Positions 1 to 8,099 of a stretch of DNA of 41,897 nt are shown here, piece by piece (position 1 is the stretch's first letter; each line of letters starts with the position of its first letter). This DNA comes from Actinomycetes bacterium. GTDB taxonomy: Bacteria > Actinomycetota > Actinomycetes > Streptosporangiales > Streptosporangiaceae. The notes below the pieces were generated by a model, which was not told the origin of the DNA, made no database searches, and was given only the letters and a program-made list of their open reading frames with translations. Where the stretch lies: assembly GCA_021792405.1 (NCBI GenBank), contig JAJYUU010000021.1:1-41897 (forward strand), read 5' to 3'. Made by a program: the position numbers and the translations under genes.

Positions 1-8
1 CTGATCTG

Positions 9-30
9 TCTTGTGAACCTCTTCACAAGA
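9..30. promoter_or_regulatory. Rex-type redox operator (ROP)
   Basis: A perfect inverted repeat has 9-nt arms around a 4-nt spacer (core TTGTGAA-CCTC-TTCACAA). This fits the Streptomyces Rex operator form TGTGAA-N4-TTCACA. Rex represses respiratory genes such as nuo, cyd and rex-hem until NADH/NAD+ rises. The site lies downstream of menG, so the controlled gene is probably a minus-strand gene beyond the left edge. In Streptomyces, menG lies close to the nuo operon, which makes a respiratory target plausible, but that is inference. Confidence 0.75.
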
Positions 31-122
31 GCTTTCCGCCTCGCAGTCTAGTCCCGGCGCGATGCGGCCAGTCCGCCCGCCCCACCCATCACCCCAGCCC
101 CCTCCGGCGGGCGGGCCGCTGA

Positions 123-821
123 CTACCTGGGGCGCCGCGCCTCGTGCAGCGCAACCACTCCGAGCGTAAGGTTTCGCCAGCTCACGCCGGACCAGCCGGC
201 CCCGGCGATCTTGCCAGCGAGTTCGTGTTGCGCTGGCCAGGCCTTGATCGACTCGGCCAGGTAGTCGTAGGCCGCCGCGTTGCCGGACAGCCGCCTGGCG
301 ACGGCAGGCAGCGCCGTGCTCAGGTACCGCTCGTACAGCGCGTTGAGCTTGCGCACGGGCAGGTGACTGAACTCACAGACCACCAGCCGCCCGCCGCGCC
401 TGGTCACCCGCAGCAGCTCTGCCAGCGCCTGGCCCGTGTCGGCCACGTTACGCAGCCCGAAGGAGATCGTGACCACGTCGAAGATCTCGTCGCCGAATGG
501 CAGGGCTAGTGCGTCGCCCGCTACGAAGCGAAGCCCGGTGGCGGGCTTACGCGCGCCCACCGCGAGCATCCCCAGGGAGAAGTCACAGGCAACGCACCGT
601 GCGCCAGCGGCGGTAAACGCGCGAGCCGAGGTCCCCGTGCCCGCTGCCAGATCCAGCACGAGCTGGCCGGAGCGGGCTCCGACAGCTCGCGCCACCACCC
701 GCCGCCAGCGGCGGTCCATGCCCAGCGACAGGGCATCATTGAGCAGGTCGTAGCGGTCGGCGACGTTGTCGAACATCACCGAGACGTCGGCGGGCCTCTT
801 GTCGAGCTGAGCGCGGGTCAT
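123..821 (-). CDS. menG: Demethylmenaquinone methyltransferase (MenG/UbiE)
   Basis: A class I SAM-dependent methyltransferase of 232 aa, the usual length of the family. It makes the last methylation of menaquinone, demethylmenaquinone to menaquinone, at the cytoplasmic membrane. The N-terminal [17 protein letters not shown] and GMDRRWRR blocks are typical of UbiE/MenG. The SAM-binding glycine motif [10 protein letters not shown] lies near residues 56-65, and [10 protein letters not shown] near residue 120 is the second UbiE signature. The ATG at 821 is followed directly by the conserved N-terminus. The gene sits 29 nt after the cysN stop on the same strand, so read-through from the cys genes is possible. 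A Rex operator lies about 100 nt beyond its stop, consistent with a respiratory neighbourhood. Confidence 0.93.
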   Translation of the reverse strand: MTRAQLDKRPADVSVMFDNVADRYDLLNDALSLGMDRRWRRVVARAVGARSGQLVLDLAAGTGTSARAFTAAGARCVACDFSLGMLAVGARKPATGLRFVAGDALALPFGDEIFDVVTISFGLRNVADTGQALAELLRVTRRGGRLVVCEFSHLPVRKLNALYERYLSTALPAVARRLSGNAAAYDYLAESIKAWPAQHELAGKIAGAGWSGVSWRNLTLGVVALHEARRPR

Positions 822-850
822 GTCTCAAGCCTGGCATACACCGCCGCCAG

Positions 851-2161
851 CTAATTATCGGTGACCATCGCAGCGCCGACGGTCGCGCCGGTCGCCTCAT
901 CGATCAGGATCAGACCGCCAGTCAGCCGGTTCCGCGAGTACGGATCGCAGAACAACGGCTGCGTCACGCGCAGCGTGACCCGGCCGATCTCGTTCAGGGC
1001 AAGCTGCGATGCCGACTCGTCCCGGTGCAAGGTGTTGACATCCAGGCGGTACTGCAGGTCTCGCACGATCCCCTTGACGGTGCGGGTGGTGTGCTTGACC
1101 AGCAGGCGGTTGCCGGTGGCGAGCACCCTGGCGTCGCTCATCCAGCAGACCATCGCCTCGATGTCCTGCGTCGAGTCCGGGCGGTTGTGCGGCCTGCAGA
1201 ACATGTCACCGCGGGATACGTCGAGGTCATCGGCGAGCAGCAACGTCACCGACATCGGCGCGAATGCCTCCGGTACCGGGCCGTTCGCGGTGTCAATCTG
1301 GCTGATCGTGGTGGTGAGCCCGGACGGCAAGTGCAGCACCTCGTCTCCTGGCTTGAGCACTCCGCCCGCTACCTGGCCCGCGTAGCCGCGGTAGTCGTGC
1401 AACTGCGGGTCGGTGGCCTGGTGCGGCCTGATGACGTACTGCACCGGGAACCTGACGTCGATGAGGTTGCGGTCGGAGGCGATGTGCAGGTGTTCCAGGT
1501 GGTGCAGCAGCGACGGGCCGTCGTACCACGGCATGTTGCCCGACCGCTGGACGACGTTGTCCCCGTGCAGGGCCGAGATCGGGATGAAGGTCAGGTCGCC
1601 GATATCCAGCTTGGCGGCGAACGCGGTGAATTCCTCGACTATCTGCTCGAAAACCTCGGCGCCGTAATCGACCAGGTCCATCTTGTTAACCGCCAGCACC
1701 AGGTGCGGTACCCGCAGCAAGGTGGCCAGGAACGCATGCCTGCGACTCTGCTCGGTGAGCCCGTTGCGCGCATCGACCAGGACGATCGCCAGATCCGCGG
1801 TGGATGCGCCAGTCACCATATTCCGGGTGTACTGGATATGGCCGGGGGTGTCGGCGATGATGAACTTCCGTCGCGGGGTCGCGAAGTAGCGGTAGGCGAC
1901 GTCGATCGTGATGCCCTGCTCGCGTTCGGCCCGCAGCCCGTCGGTCAGCAGCGCGAGGTTGGTATAGTCCTCGCCGCGCTCCCTGCTGGTGCGCTCCACG
2001 GCGGCTAGCTGGTCTTCGAAGATGGCCTTCGAGTCGAAGAGCAGCCGCCCGATCAGGGTGCTCTTGCCGTCGTCGACCGAGCCGGCCGTGGCAAGCCGCA
2101 AGATATCCATGTGCCGGGGCTCCTCAGCCGGCTGGCCGAACGGAGTCTGCAGCATCGTCAT
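851..2161 (-). CDS. cysN: Sulfate adenylyltransferase subunit 1 (CysN GTPase)
   Basis: The large GTP-hydrolysing subunit of ATP sulfurylase. With CysD it converts sulfate and ATP to adenosine 5'-phosphosulfate in assimilatory sulfur metabolism. From the chosen ATG the protein has 436 aa. It has the translation-factor GTPase elements: P-loop GSVDDGKS at residues 27-34, DTPGH, and NKMD, followed by the EF-Tu-like beta-barrel domains. There is no C-terminal APS kinase (CysC), so this is not the fused CysNC form. The open frame runs upstream to 2599, but that part only mirrors cysD. The ATG at 2161 shares one base with the cysD TGA (TGATG), indicating translational coupling. Confidence 0.95.
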   Translation of the reverse strand: MTMLQTPFGQPAEEPRHMDILRLATAGSVDDGKSTLIGRLLFDSKAIFEDQLAAVERTSRERGEDYTNLALLTDGLRAEREQGITIDVAYRYFATPRRKFIIADTPGHIQYTRNMVTGASTADLAIVLVDARNGLTEQSRRHAFLATLLRVPHLVLAVNKMDLVDYGAEVFEQIVEEFTAFAAKLDIGDLTFIPISALHGDNVVQRSGNMPWYDGPSLLHHLEHLHIASDRNLIDVRFPVQYVIRPHQATDPQLHDYRGYAGQVAGGVLKPGDEVLHLPSGLTTTISQIDTANGPVPEAFAPMSVTLLLADDLDVSRGDMFCRPHNRPDSTQDIEAMVCWMSDARVLATGNRLLVKHTTRTVKGIVRDLQYRLDVNTLHRDESASQLALNEIGRVTLRVTQPLFCDPYSRNRLTGGLILIDEATGATVGAAMVTDN

Positions 2162-3081
2162 CAGAAGTAACCCTCCCGCTTGCGGTCCTCCATCGCGGCC
2201 TCGCTGGCCCGGTCGTCGGCCCGCGTCTGGCCCCGCTCGGTGATCCGGGTGGCGGCGATCTCGGCGATCACCTCGGCAATGGTCGATGCCGCTGACTCGA
2301 CGGCGCCCGTACATGTCATGTCGCCGACTGTCCGGTACCTGACGCGCGCGTCGAAGAGCAGCTCGTCGTCGGACCTGGTGACGAATTCGCAGTCGGCGAG
2401 CAGGATGCCGTCGCGCTCGAAGACTTTCCTGGTGTGCGCGAAGTAGATGGACGGGATCTCCAGCTGCTCTCTGGCGATGTAGTGCCAGATGTCGAGCTCT
2501 GTCCAGTTCGACAGCGGGAAAACCCGGATGTGCTCGCCGCGCCGGATCCGGGTGTTGTAGACGTTCCAGAGCTCTGGCCGCTGATTCTTCGGATCCCATT
2601 GGCCGAATTCGTCGCGGAAGGAAAAGACCCGTTCCTTTGCGCGTGCCTTTTCCTCGTCCCGGCGGGCACCGCCGAAGACTGCGTCGAACCTGTTATCCGC
2701 AATGGCGTCCAGCAAAGTCGTGGTCTGCAACCGGTTCCGGCTCGCCCACCTGCCGGTTTCCTCCGCCACCTTGCCTGCGTCGATGGATTCCTGCACCGAC
2801 GCGACGATGAGGCGGGCACCTGCCTCGGCGACCCTGCGATCCCGGTAGCTGAGCACCTCGGCGAAGTTGTGACCGGTGTCCACGTGCATCACCGGGAACG
2901 GGATCCGGGCGGGCCAGAACGCGCGTTCGGCCAGCGCGAGCATCACGATGGAGTCCTTGCCGCCAGAGAAGAGCAGCACCGGCCGCTCGAACTCGGCAGC
3001 CACCTCGCGCATCACGTGAATCGACTCAGCTTCGAGCACGTCGAGTTGAGACAGCAAGTAGTCAGTGCGAGGTGGCGGCAT
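2161..3081 (-). CDS. cysD: Sulfate adenylyltransferase subunit 2 (CysD)
   Basis: The catalytic small subunit of ATP sulfurylase, partner of CysN. The 306-aa protein belongs to the PAPS-reductase/ATP-pyrophosphatase fold: the PP-loop SGGKDS lies at residues 39-44. Conserved CysD blocks follow, including HVDTGHNF, DAVFGGARRDEEKARAKER and FPLSNWTELDIWHYI, and the C-terminal RKREGYF. Length and both ends match the family. The ATG at 3081 begins 15 nt after the cysQ stop. Gene order cysQ-cysD-cysN on one strand suggests a single transcript for sulfate activation and for recycling of the nucleotide by-product. Confidence 0.96.
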   Translation of the reverse strand: MPPPRTDYLLSQLDVLEAESIHVMREVAAEFERPVLLFSGGKDSIVMLALAERAFWPARIPFPVMHVDTGHNFAEVLSYRDRRVAEAGARLIVASVQESIDAGKVAEETGRWASRNRLQTTTLLDAIADNRFDAVFGGARRDEEKARAKERVFSFRDEFGQWDPKNQRPELWNVYNTRIRRGEHIRVFPLSNWTELDIWHYIAREQLEIPSIYFAHTRKVFERDGILLADCEFVTRSDDELLFDARVRYRTVGDMTCTGAVESAASTIAEVIAEIAATRITERGQTRADDRASEAAMEDRKREGYF

Positions 3082-3096
3082 AAGGACGACTCCGGG

Positions 3097-3945
3097 TCAC
3101 TGGGCGATGGTTCCGCCGGGCTCGGGCAGGCCGGCTGCCGAGGCGGGCAGCGAGCGGCTGATCGCCTGCAGCAGCCTTGCCGCAAGTCCGATCGGACAAA
3201 TCAGAATATCAGGCACGGACGGATTTGCCTGGTTATACCGAAGATCCGAACCGTCGATGCGGGACGCGTGCAGGCCGGCTGCCCTGGCTACGGCGACGGG
3301 CGCCGCTGAGTCCCACTCGTACTGGCCGCCGCTGTGCAGGTAAGCGTCGGCCTCGCCGTCGATCACCGCGGCCGCTTTCGCCCCAGCCGATCCCATCGGT
3401 ACCAGCATCGCGTCCAGACTCTTAGCCAGGTCGGTGACGAACTCCGGCGGACGCGACCGGCTGACCAGCAATCGCAGCGGCGTCCCGGTCCCGCCGCTGG
3501 CCGGGTCAAAGGCACCTGCTGCCGGGCCAGTCGGCGGCCGGACCGGCGGGTTCGCGGTACTCAGCACGGTGCCCTGCGCGGGCAGGGCGACGGCGCCGGC
3601 GGCGAGATCCCCATCCGCCCAGAGCGCGACATGCACTGCCCAGTCGGTGCGTCCCGGCTCGCCGTATTCCCTGGTGCCGTCGAGCGGATCGATGATCCAT
3701 ACCCGGCTGGCCGACAGCCGGGCCAGATCGTCAGCGCCCTCTTCGGACAGCACCGCGTCGCCGGGCCTGAGCCTCGCTAGCTCGCCGGTCAGGAACTCGT
3801 GCGACGACCGGTCACCGGCGTCGCGGAGCGACTGGGCATCGCCACCCACGGCGCGCAGCGCCAGGAGCCGACGGCCCGCCTCTTGCGCCAGCACGGCGGC
3901 TAGCTGGTCGTCAGAGGCGGCTAGCTGGTCGTCAGGAATCGTCAA
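3097..3945 (-). CDS. cysQ: 3'(2'),5'-bisphosphate nucleotidase (CysQ-like, inositol monophosphatase fold)
   Basis: A member of the FIG/inositol-monophosphatase superfamily, 282 aa. Members next to cysDN hydrolyse 3'-phosphoadenosine 5'-phosphate to AMP, removing an inhibitory product of sulfate assimilation. Metal-binding motifs are visible: LSEEGADD, then WIIDPLDGTREYG near residue 100, then the C-terminal EWDSAAPVAVARAAG. The N-terminus carries a seven-residue tandem duplication (DDQLAAS then DDQLAAV) from an exact DNA repeat. Fructose-1,6-bisphosphatase or inositol phosphatase side activity cannot be excluded from sequence. The CysQ role rests on family and neighbours. Confidence 0.88.
   Translation of the reverse strand: MTIPDDQLAASDDQLAAVLAQEAGRRLLALRAVGGDAQSLRDAGDRSSHEFLTGELARLRPGDAVLSEEGADDLARLSASRVWIIDPLDGTREYGEPGRTDWAVHVALWADGDLAAGAVALPAQGTVLSTANPPVRPPTGPAAGAFDPASGGTGTPLRLLVSRSRPPEFVTDLAKSLDAMLVPMGSAGAKAAAVIDGEADAYLHSGGQYEWDSAAPVAVARAAGLHASRIDGSDLRYNQANPSVPDILICPIGLAARLLQAISRSLPASAAGLPEPGGTIAQ
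3895..3935. repeat. Exact 20-nt direct repeat inside cysQ
   Basis: Two identical 20-nt copies at 3895-3914 and 3916-3935, period 21 nt. They add seven codons in frame at the N-terminus of CysQ, which looks like a recent slippage duplication. Confidence 0.9.
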
Positions 3946-3990
3946 GGATGCTCCACAGGGTCAGCAAGCAGGCCCACCGGCCCGGGGCCA

Positions 3991-4067
3991 GCCTACGGCT
4001 TTCGCGCCCGGCGGCCAGCCTATCGAGATCCCCTGGCGGCCGGCTTACGGTTTTCGAGCCCGGCGGC
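3991..4067. repeat. Diverged 25-nt direct repeat between cysQ and pth
   Basis: Copies at 3991-4015 and 4043-4067 differ at 3 of 25 positions. The stretch 3946-4127 contains no convincing gene. Its function is unknown. Confidence 0.6.
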
Positions 4068-4127
4068 ATCGTCAGGGACAGCCGAGCCAGCCCCGTGCTG
4101 GGCCGGATCGCAACCTCTCGGGCCCCG

Positions 4128-4697
4128 CTAGTGGAACTTGTTCTGCGCCGCCGCAAGTCCCTCGGTGAGCAGGACCTCGGCGGCGTCGGCCGACCGGCCG
4201 ATGATCTCCGGCAGGTCCTCGCGCTCGGCCGGCGAGAAGTTCCCCAGCACGAAGTCGGCAGGATCCATCCGGCCAGGCGGCCTGCCGATGCCGATCCGGA
4301 GCCGGTGATAGTCCGGGCTGCCGAGCGCGGCGGTCACTGACCGCAGCCCGTTATGCCCGTTGTCGCCGCCGCCGAGCTTCAACCGGATAGATCCGTACGG
4401 CAGGTCGAGTTCGTCGTGCAGGACCAGCACTCGCTCGGTCGGCAGCTTGAAGAAGGCCCGCAGTGCCGCCACCGGGCCGCCGGATGCGTTCATGAAGCGC
4501 TGCGGCTTGGCTAGGACCACCGGGACGCCGGCGAGCCGACCGGTCGCCGTCTGCGCTCGCGAGGAGTCCCGCCGGAAGGCGGATCCGATCCGGGCGGCGA
4601 TCTCATCCGCGCACATGAAGCCGACATTGTGCCGGTTACCGGCATAGCCGGGGCCAGGGTTACCCAATCCGGCAATCAGCCAGCGGTCATCAGCCAT
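4128..4697 (-). CDS. pth: Peptidyl-tRNA hydrolase
   Basis: Releases tRNA from peptidyl-tRNAs that drop off the ribosome, an essential recycling step in the cytoplasm. From the chosen ATG the protein has 189 aa, normal for bacterial Pth. The family hallmarks are clear: LIAGLGNPGPGYAGNRHNVGFM at the N-terminus with the catalytic His in NRHNVG, RFMNASG, HDELDLPYG with the active-site Asp, and GGGDNGHNGLRS. The frame opens further upstream to 4748, but the extra 17 residues are low complexity and unlike Pth. The ATG giving MADDRWLIAGLGNPG is preferred. rplY lies upstream on the same strand, the usual ctc-pth pairing. Confidence 0.95.
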   Translation of the reverse strand: MADDRWLIAGLGNPGPGYAGNRHNVGFMCADEIAARIGSAFRRDSSRAQTATGRLAGVPVVLAKPQRFMNASGGPVAALRAFFKLPTERVLVLHDELDLPYGSIRLKLGGGDNGHNGLRSVTAALGSPDYHRLRIGIGRPPGRMDPADFVLGNFSPAEREDLPEIIGRSADAAEVLLTEGLAAAQNKFH

Positions 4698-4801
4698 CGT
4701 CGTCGTCCCTGCTGCCGGTCGTGGTGCGCCGGCAGGCCCAGCGCTCACAGTGCCCGGTGCCAGCGGTGCCCAGTGCCAGCAGGCGCTGCGGCGCCGGCAA
4801 G

Positions 4802-5464
4802 TCAGCCAGAGTCCTCCGTACGGGACTCCGCGCCACGCTCGGCGGCAGGCACCGCAGCCGGCACCGCAGCCGGCGCGGCGGCAGGCGCCTCGCCTTCGCC
4901 AATCTCGGCCTCGATCTGCGCGGCCGTCGGGGACGCGAGGACGTGCAGCACCAAGATGTCAGGCTCGACAGCCAGCGTCACGCCGGCCGGCAGCTTCAGG
5001 TCACCGGCATGCACGGCGGCGCCAACGGCCATGCCCTCGACATTGACCTCGATGCCGCGCGGGATGTTAGTAGCCTCGGCCTCGACTGAGATCTGCACCA
5101 GCTGCTGGTCGAGCAGGCCGTCCGGCGCGATGTCGCCAATCAGCGTTACCGGAATGTCGACTGTGACCTTCTCGCCGCGGCGGACCACGAGCAAGTCGAC
5201 GTGCTCGACGTAACCCTGGATCGGATCCCGCTGCACGGCCTTGGGCAATGCCAGCTGAATTCCGCCCGGCAGTCCCTCGAGCCTGATCAGGACGTTGGGG
5301 GTGCGCAGCGCGAGCAGCACCTCGTGACCAGGCAGGGTCAGGTGCTGCGGCTCCAGGCTGTGCCCGTAGAGCACGGCGGGTACCCGGCCGGCGGCCCTGG
5401 CCCGGCGGGCTGGCCCCTTGCCGAACTCCGTCCGCGGCTTCGCGTCGATACGTACCTCGGGCAC
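4802..5464 (-). CDS. rplY: 50S ribosomal protein L25 / general stress protein Ctc
   Basis: A 220-aa L25 of the long Ctc (TL5) type, which binds 5S rRNA in the large subunit. The N-terminal L25 domain (RTEFGKGPARRARAAGRVPAVLYG, roughly residues 10-33) is followed by the Ctc C-terminal beta domain (roughly residues 95-185, with VDIPVTLIGDIAPDG and VPRGI-like NIPRGIEVNVEGM). The tail is acidic and alanine-rich, with a short AAPAAVPAAVPAA repeat common in actinobacterial L25. It sits between prs and pth, its usual place. A strong stem-loop after prs may separate its expression from glmU-prs. Confidence 0.95.
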   Translation of the reverse strand: MPEVRIDAKPRTEFGKGPARRARAAGRVPAVLYGHSLEPQHLTLPGHEVLLALRTPNVLIRLEGLPGGIQLALPKAVQRDPIQGYVEHVDLLVVRRGEKVTVDIPVTLIGDIAPDGLLDQQLVQISVEAEATNIPRGIEVNVEGMAVGAAVHAGDLKLPAGVTLAVEPDILVLHVLASPTAAQIEAEIGEGEAPAAAPAAVPAAVPAAERGAESRTEDSG

Positions 5465-5528
5465 GGTGCCACTCCTCGTGATGACAGGAAATTCCCCGGC
5501 AGTCTACCGCCTGCAAGGGCCGTCCCAT

Positions 5529-5576
5529 GATCCGGGCGAGTTATCCGGCCGGCGCTATGCGTCAGTCGCCCGGATC
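5529..5576 (-). terminator. Stem-loop after prs, probable intrinsic terminator
   Basis: Perfect 11-bp arms (GATCCGGGCGA at 5529-5539, TCGCCCGGATC at 5566-5576) around a 26-nt loop, just beyond the prs stop. There is no U-run, as is usual for actinobacterial hairpin terminators. It could instead be a processing site. Confidence 0.6.
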
Positions 5577-5590
5577 GTGACAGCGGCGGG

Positions 5591-6568
5591 CTAGCTCTGA
5601 CCGTCGAACAGGCTGGTCACCGAGCCGTCGCTGAATACCTCGTTGATGGCCCTGGCGATCAGCGGGGCAATGGACAGCACAGTGAGCTTGTCGAATCGCT
5701 TCTCGTTCAGGATCGGCAGCGTGTTCGTCACGATCACCTCGCTGACCCGTGAGTTCTTGAGCATGTCGACGGCGTTGCCGGAAAGCACGCCGTGCGTCGC
5801 GGTCACGATCACCTGCGTCGCGCCCTGCTCGAACAGCGTGTCCGCGGCCTTCACGACCGTGTGGCCAGTGTCGATCATGTCGTCGACCACGATGCAGGTC
5901 CGCCCGGCTACCTGACCGACCACTTCCAGCACCCGGGCCTGGTTGGCAACCTCCGGGTCGCGGCGCTTGTGGATGATCGCCAGCGGGCAGCCGAGCCGGT
6001 CGGTCCACCGCTCGCACACCCGGACCCGGCCCGCGTCCGGCGCGACCACCGTCACCTGCGACACGTCCAGCTTGTCCTCCAGGTAGGACGCCAGGATCGG
6101 CAGCGCGAACAGGTGGTCGACCGGTCCGTCGAAGAAGCCCTGGATCTGCGCGGTATGCAGGTCGACGGCCATCAGCCGGTCGGCGCCCGCAGCCTGGAAC
6201 AGGTCGGCCATCAGCCGGGCCGAGATCGGCTCCCGGCCTCGGCTCTTCTTGTCCTGGCGGGCGTAGCCGAAGAACGGGGCGACCACGGTGATCCGCTTCG
6301 CTGACGCGCGCTTGAGCGCGTCCACCATGATCAAATGCTCCATAATCCACTGGTTGATAGGCGCCGTGTGGCTCTGCAGCACGAATGCGTCGCTGCCACG
6401 GACCGACTCAAGGAAGCGGACGAAGATCTCGCCGTTGGCGAAGTCGTATGCCGTGGTCGGGGTTGGTTCGATGCCGAGGCATCCGGCGATCTCCAGGCCG
6501 AGTTCGGGGTAGCCGCGACCGGAGAAGAGCATCATCTTCCGCTCGGGCGTGGCTGTCCTGCCGGTCAC
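5591..6568 (-). CDS. prs: Ribose-phosphate pyrophosphokinase (PRPP synthetase)
   Basis: Makes 5-phosphoribosyl 1-pyrophosphate from ribose 5-phosphate and ATP, the precursor of nucleotides, His and Trp. Family motifs are intact: FSGRGYPEL, FANGEIFVRF, ATP-site YARQDKKSRGREPISAR, DLHTAQIQGFFDGPVDHLFALP, and the PRPP loop VVVDDMIDTGHT. The frame opens at 6595 (GTG). I prefer the GTG at 6568 (325 aa), because AAGGAG lies at 6580-6585 and VTGRTATPERKMMLFSGR aligns with the MTG...EKKMMFFSGR start of Streptomyces Prs. With this start it begins 5 nt after the glmU stop, so the two are very likely co-transcribed. Confidence 0.95.
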   Translation of the reverse strand: MTGRTATPERKMMLFSGRGYPELGLEIAGCLGIEPTPTTAYDFANGEIFVRFLESVRGSDAFVLQSHTAPINQWIMEHLIMVDALKRASAKRITVVAPFFGYARQDKKSRGREPISARLMADLFQAAGADRLMAVDLHTAQIQGFFDGPVDHLFALPILASYLEDKLDVSQVTVVAPDAGRVRVCERWTDRLGCPLAIIHKRRDPEVANQARVLEVVGQVAGRTCIVVDDMIDTGHTVVKAADTLFEQGATQVIVTATHGVLSGNAVDMLKNSRVSEVIVTNTLPILNEKRFDKLTVLSIAPLIARAINEVFSDGSVTSLFDGQS

Positions 6569-6573
6569 TTGCG

Positions 6574-7707
6574 TTAACTCTCCTTGCGTTGCCACGTGCT
6601 TGCGCTTGCTGCCGACGGCGGATGTGCCGACGGGCCACGTTCACTGCCCTGCTGGCTGCTGGACCCCGGCGCCCGGCAGCCAGCCCGGAGGTGAGCGAAC
6701 GGGCCGACCATGGCGCCCGCTTCGATCACGGCTTCCTCGCACACTGCCTGCAGCACTCTCGCGCCAGCCCCGACCGTCGTGTCGCGCAGCAGGCAGCCGG
6801 GCCCGACAGTGGCGCCGGCGCCGATGACGGTTCGGCCCTCGAGTTGGGTGGCCGGGCAGATTCGCGCGCCCGGCTCGATCCGCACGTCGACGCCAATCCA
6901 CGTACTCGCCGGGTCCACGATCGTCACGCCTGCCGCCATGCAGCAGGCCAGCAGTCGCTCGTTGAGCACGCGCCGTGCCCTGGCGAGCTGAGCCTGGTCA
7001 TTGACGCCCTGGATCTCATCGAAGTCCGGGCAGAACGCGCTGCCGACAAGGTGGCCGTCGGCGCGCAGGATGGCGGGCACCTCGGTCAGGTACTCCTCAC
7101 CCGTCGCCCTGGCGGGCGGAACCCGCTTGACGGCGTCGGCGAGCAACTCACCGTCGAACGCGAACATGCCCGAGCTGATCTCGGCCAGCGCTCGCTGCTC
7201 TTCCGTCGCGTCGGCTTCCTCGACAATGCCGCTGACCTGGCCGTCCTCGTTCCGGATGATCCGGCCGTAGCCTGTCGGGTCCGGCGCCTGCGACGTCAGC
7301 ACGGTCACCGCCGCGCCCGCGGCCTCATGCTCGGCGGCAAGGCGCGCCAGCGTCGTGCTGCGCAGCATCGGCGTGTCGGAGAACAGCACGATGACGGTGC
7401 CGTGGATGACGCCGACGGACTCGACCACCATACGCACGGCGTGCCCGGTACCCCAGGAGCCGCGGCGTTCCTGCACGACCAGGTCGGCTTCCGGCCAGTG
7501 CTCGCGCGCGTACCCGGCAACCTGGCCGCGCAGGTCGCTGACCACCAGGATCAGCCGCTGCGGCCGCAGATCACTGGCGGCGGCCAGCACGTGACCCAGC
7601 ATCGGGCGGCCGCAGACCTCGTTGAGCATCTTCGGGGTGGCTGTGCGCATCCGGGTGCCCTCGCCGGCCGCCAGCACGATGACGGCGGCCGGACCGTGTG
7701 CTGTCAC
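6574..7707 (-). CDS. glmU: GlmU with intact N-terminal uridylyltransferase fold but deleted acetyltransferase domain
   Basis: GlmU normally acetylates GlcN-1-P and then makes UDP-GlcNAc for peptidoglycan. Actinobacterial GlmU is about 480-495 aa; this one has 377. The N-terminal nucleotidyltransferase domain is complete (AAGEGTRMR, TPKML, SDTPML, TGYGRI). The left-handed beta-helix starts (VGPGCLLRDTTVGAG) but stops at VGPFAHLRAG. The next residues, CRAPGSSSQQGSERG, match the extreme C-terminal tail of mycobacterial GlmU (RKRPGSPAAQASKRA). About 120-125 residues are therefore missing in frame, including all acetyltransferase catalytic residues. Several uridylyltransferase positions also differ from the usual: SGDTP reads FSDTP, the NxG motif reads SSG, YLTD reads YLTE, VNxR reads VNDQ. 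The start is GTG at 7707. Either a real degenerate copy or an assembly deletion. Confidence 0.85.
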   Translation of the reverse strand: MTAHGPAAVIVLAAGEGTRMRTATPKMLNEVCGRPMLGHVLAAASDLRPQRLILVVSDLRGQVAGYAREHWPEADLVVQERRGSWGTGHAVRMVVESVGVIHGTVIVLFSDTPMLRSTTLARLAAEHEAAGAAVTVLTSQAPDPTGYGRIIRNEDGQVSGIVEEADATEEQRALAEISSGMFAFDGELLADAVKRVPPARATGEEYLTEVPAILRADGHLVGSAFCPDFDEIQGVNDQAQLARARRVLNERLLACCMAAGVTIVDPASTWIGVDVRIEPGARICPATQLEGRTVIGAGATVGPGCLLRDTTVGAGARVLQAVCEEAVIEAGAMVGPFAHLRAGCRAPGSSSQQGSERGPSAHPPSAASASTWQRKES

Positions 7708-8099
7708 TCGGCTCGGCTCCTTCGGGTCGTCTCAGGATCAAGGCGCGTCTGGCCCGCGCGGATAGCAGTCGGACTGTCGCTCTCCGGCCTCTTGCTGTTG
7801 TGATTGTCCCCGGCACCCTCAGTACCCTCAGTATCGCTGGCCGGGACAGCCGGGCGATGAAGCTGCCACCCTCCCGACATGTGCAGGATACCGGCCTGTT
7901 ACCTACCTTCGGCCAGCCTGGGTGCCTGATCGCACCCGTTGCGGCGCTTCCTCACGATCGTGCGCCACAACCACTCTGTCAACAAACCCACTCTGTCAAC
8001 AAGCCGCCGTGCGATCTCGCCACGACGCCGCCGACAGGGAGCTGATCATCGCCCGAGCTCAGCCTGGTCCGAGTAGGCTTTCGGGGCAGGATCTGACCT
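7708..8099. other. Intergenic region between glmU and tRNA-Gln
   Basis: 392 nt without a convincing gene. It should hold the divergent promoters for glmU (leftward) and the tRNA (rightward). Visible elements are the perfect 10-nt palindrome CACGATCGTG at 7953-7962 and the tandem 15-nt repeat at 7971-8002. Confidence 0.6.
7971..8002. repeat. Tandem 15-nt repeat carrying TTGACA boxes (minus strand)
   Basis: Two exact copies at 7971-7985 and 7988-8002 with a 17-nt period. Read leftwards each contains TTGACA, the ideal -35 hexamer of a housekeeping promoter. No good -10 is obvious at 17-18 nt, so the promoter role is tentative. Confidence 0.5.

Noticed and set aside
2162-2599. N-terminal extension of the cysN frame
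   Set aside because: It lies wholly within cysD and is Arg-rich noise; the coupled ATG at 2161 matches CysN.
4698-4801. Hairpin between pth and rplY using repeated GCGCCGGCA
   Set aside because: The elements are direct repeats whose core is self-complementary by chance; no convincing stem.
6385-7803. 472-aa open frame opposite prs and glmU
   Set aside because: Arg/His-rich shadow; also does not contain the missing GlmU acetyltransferase part in any frame.
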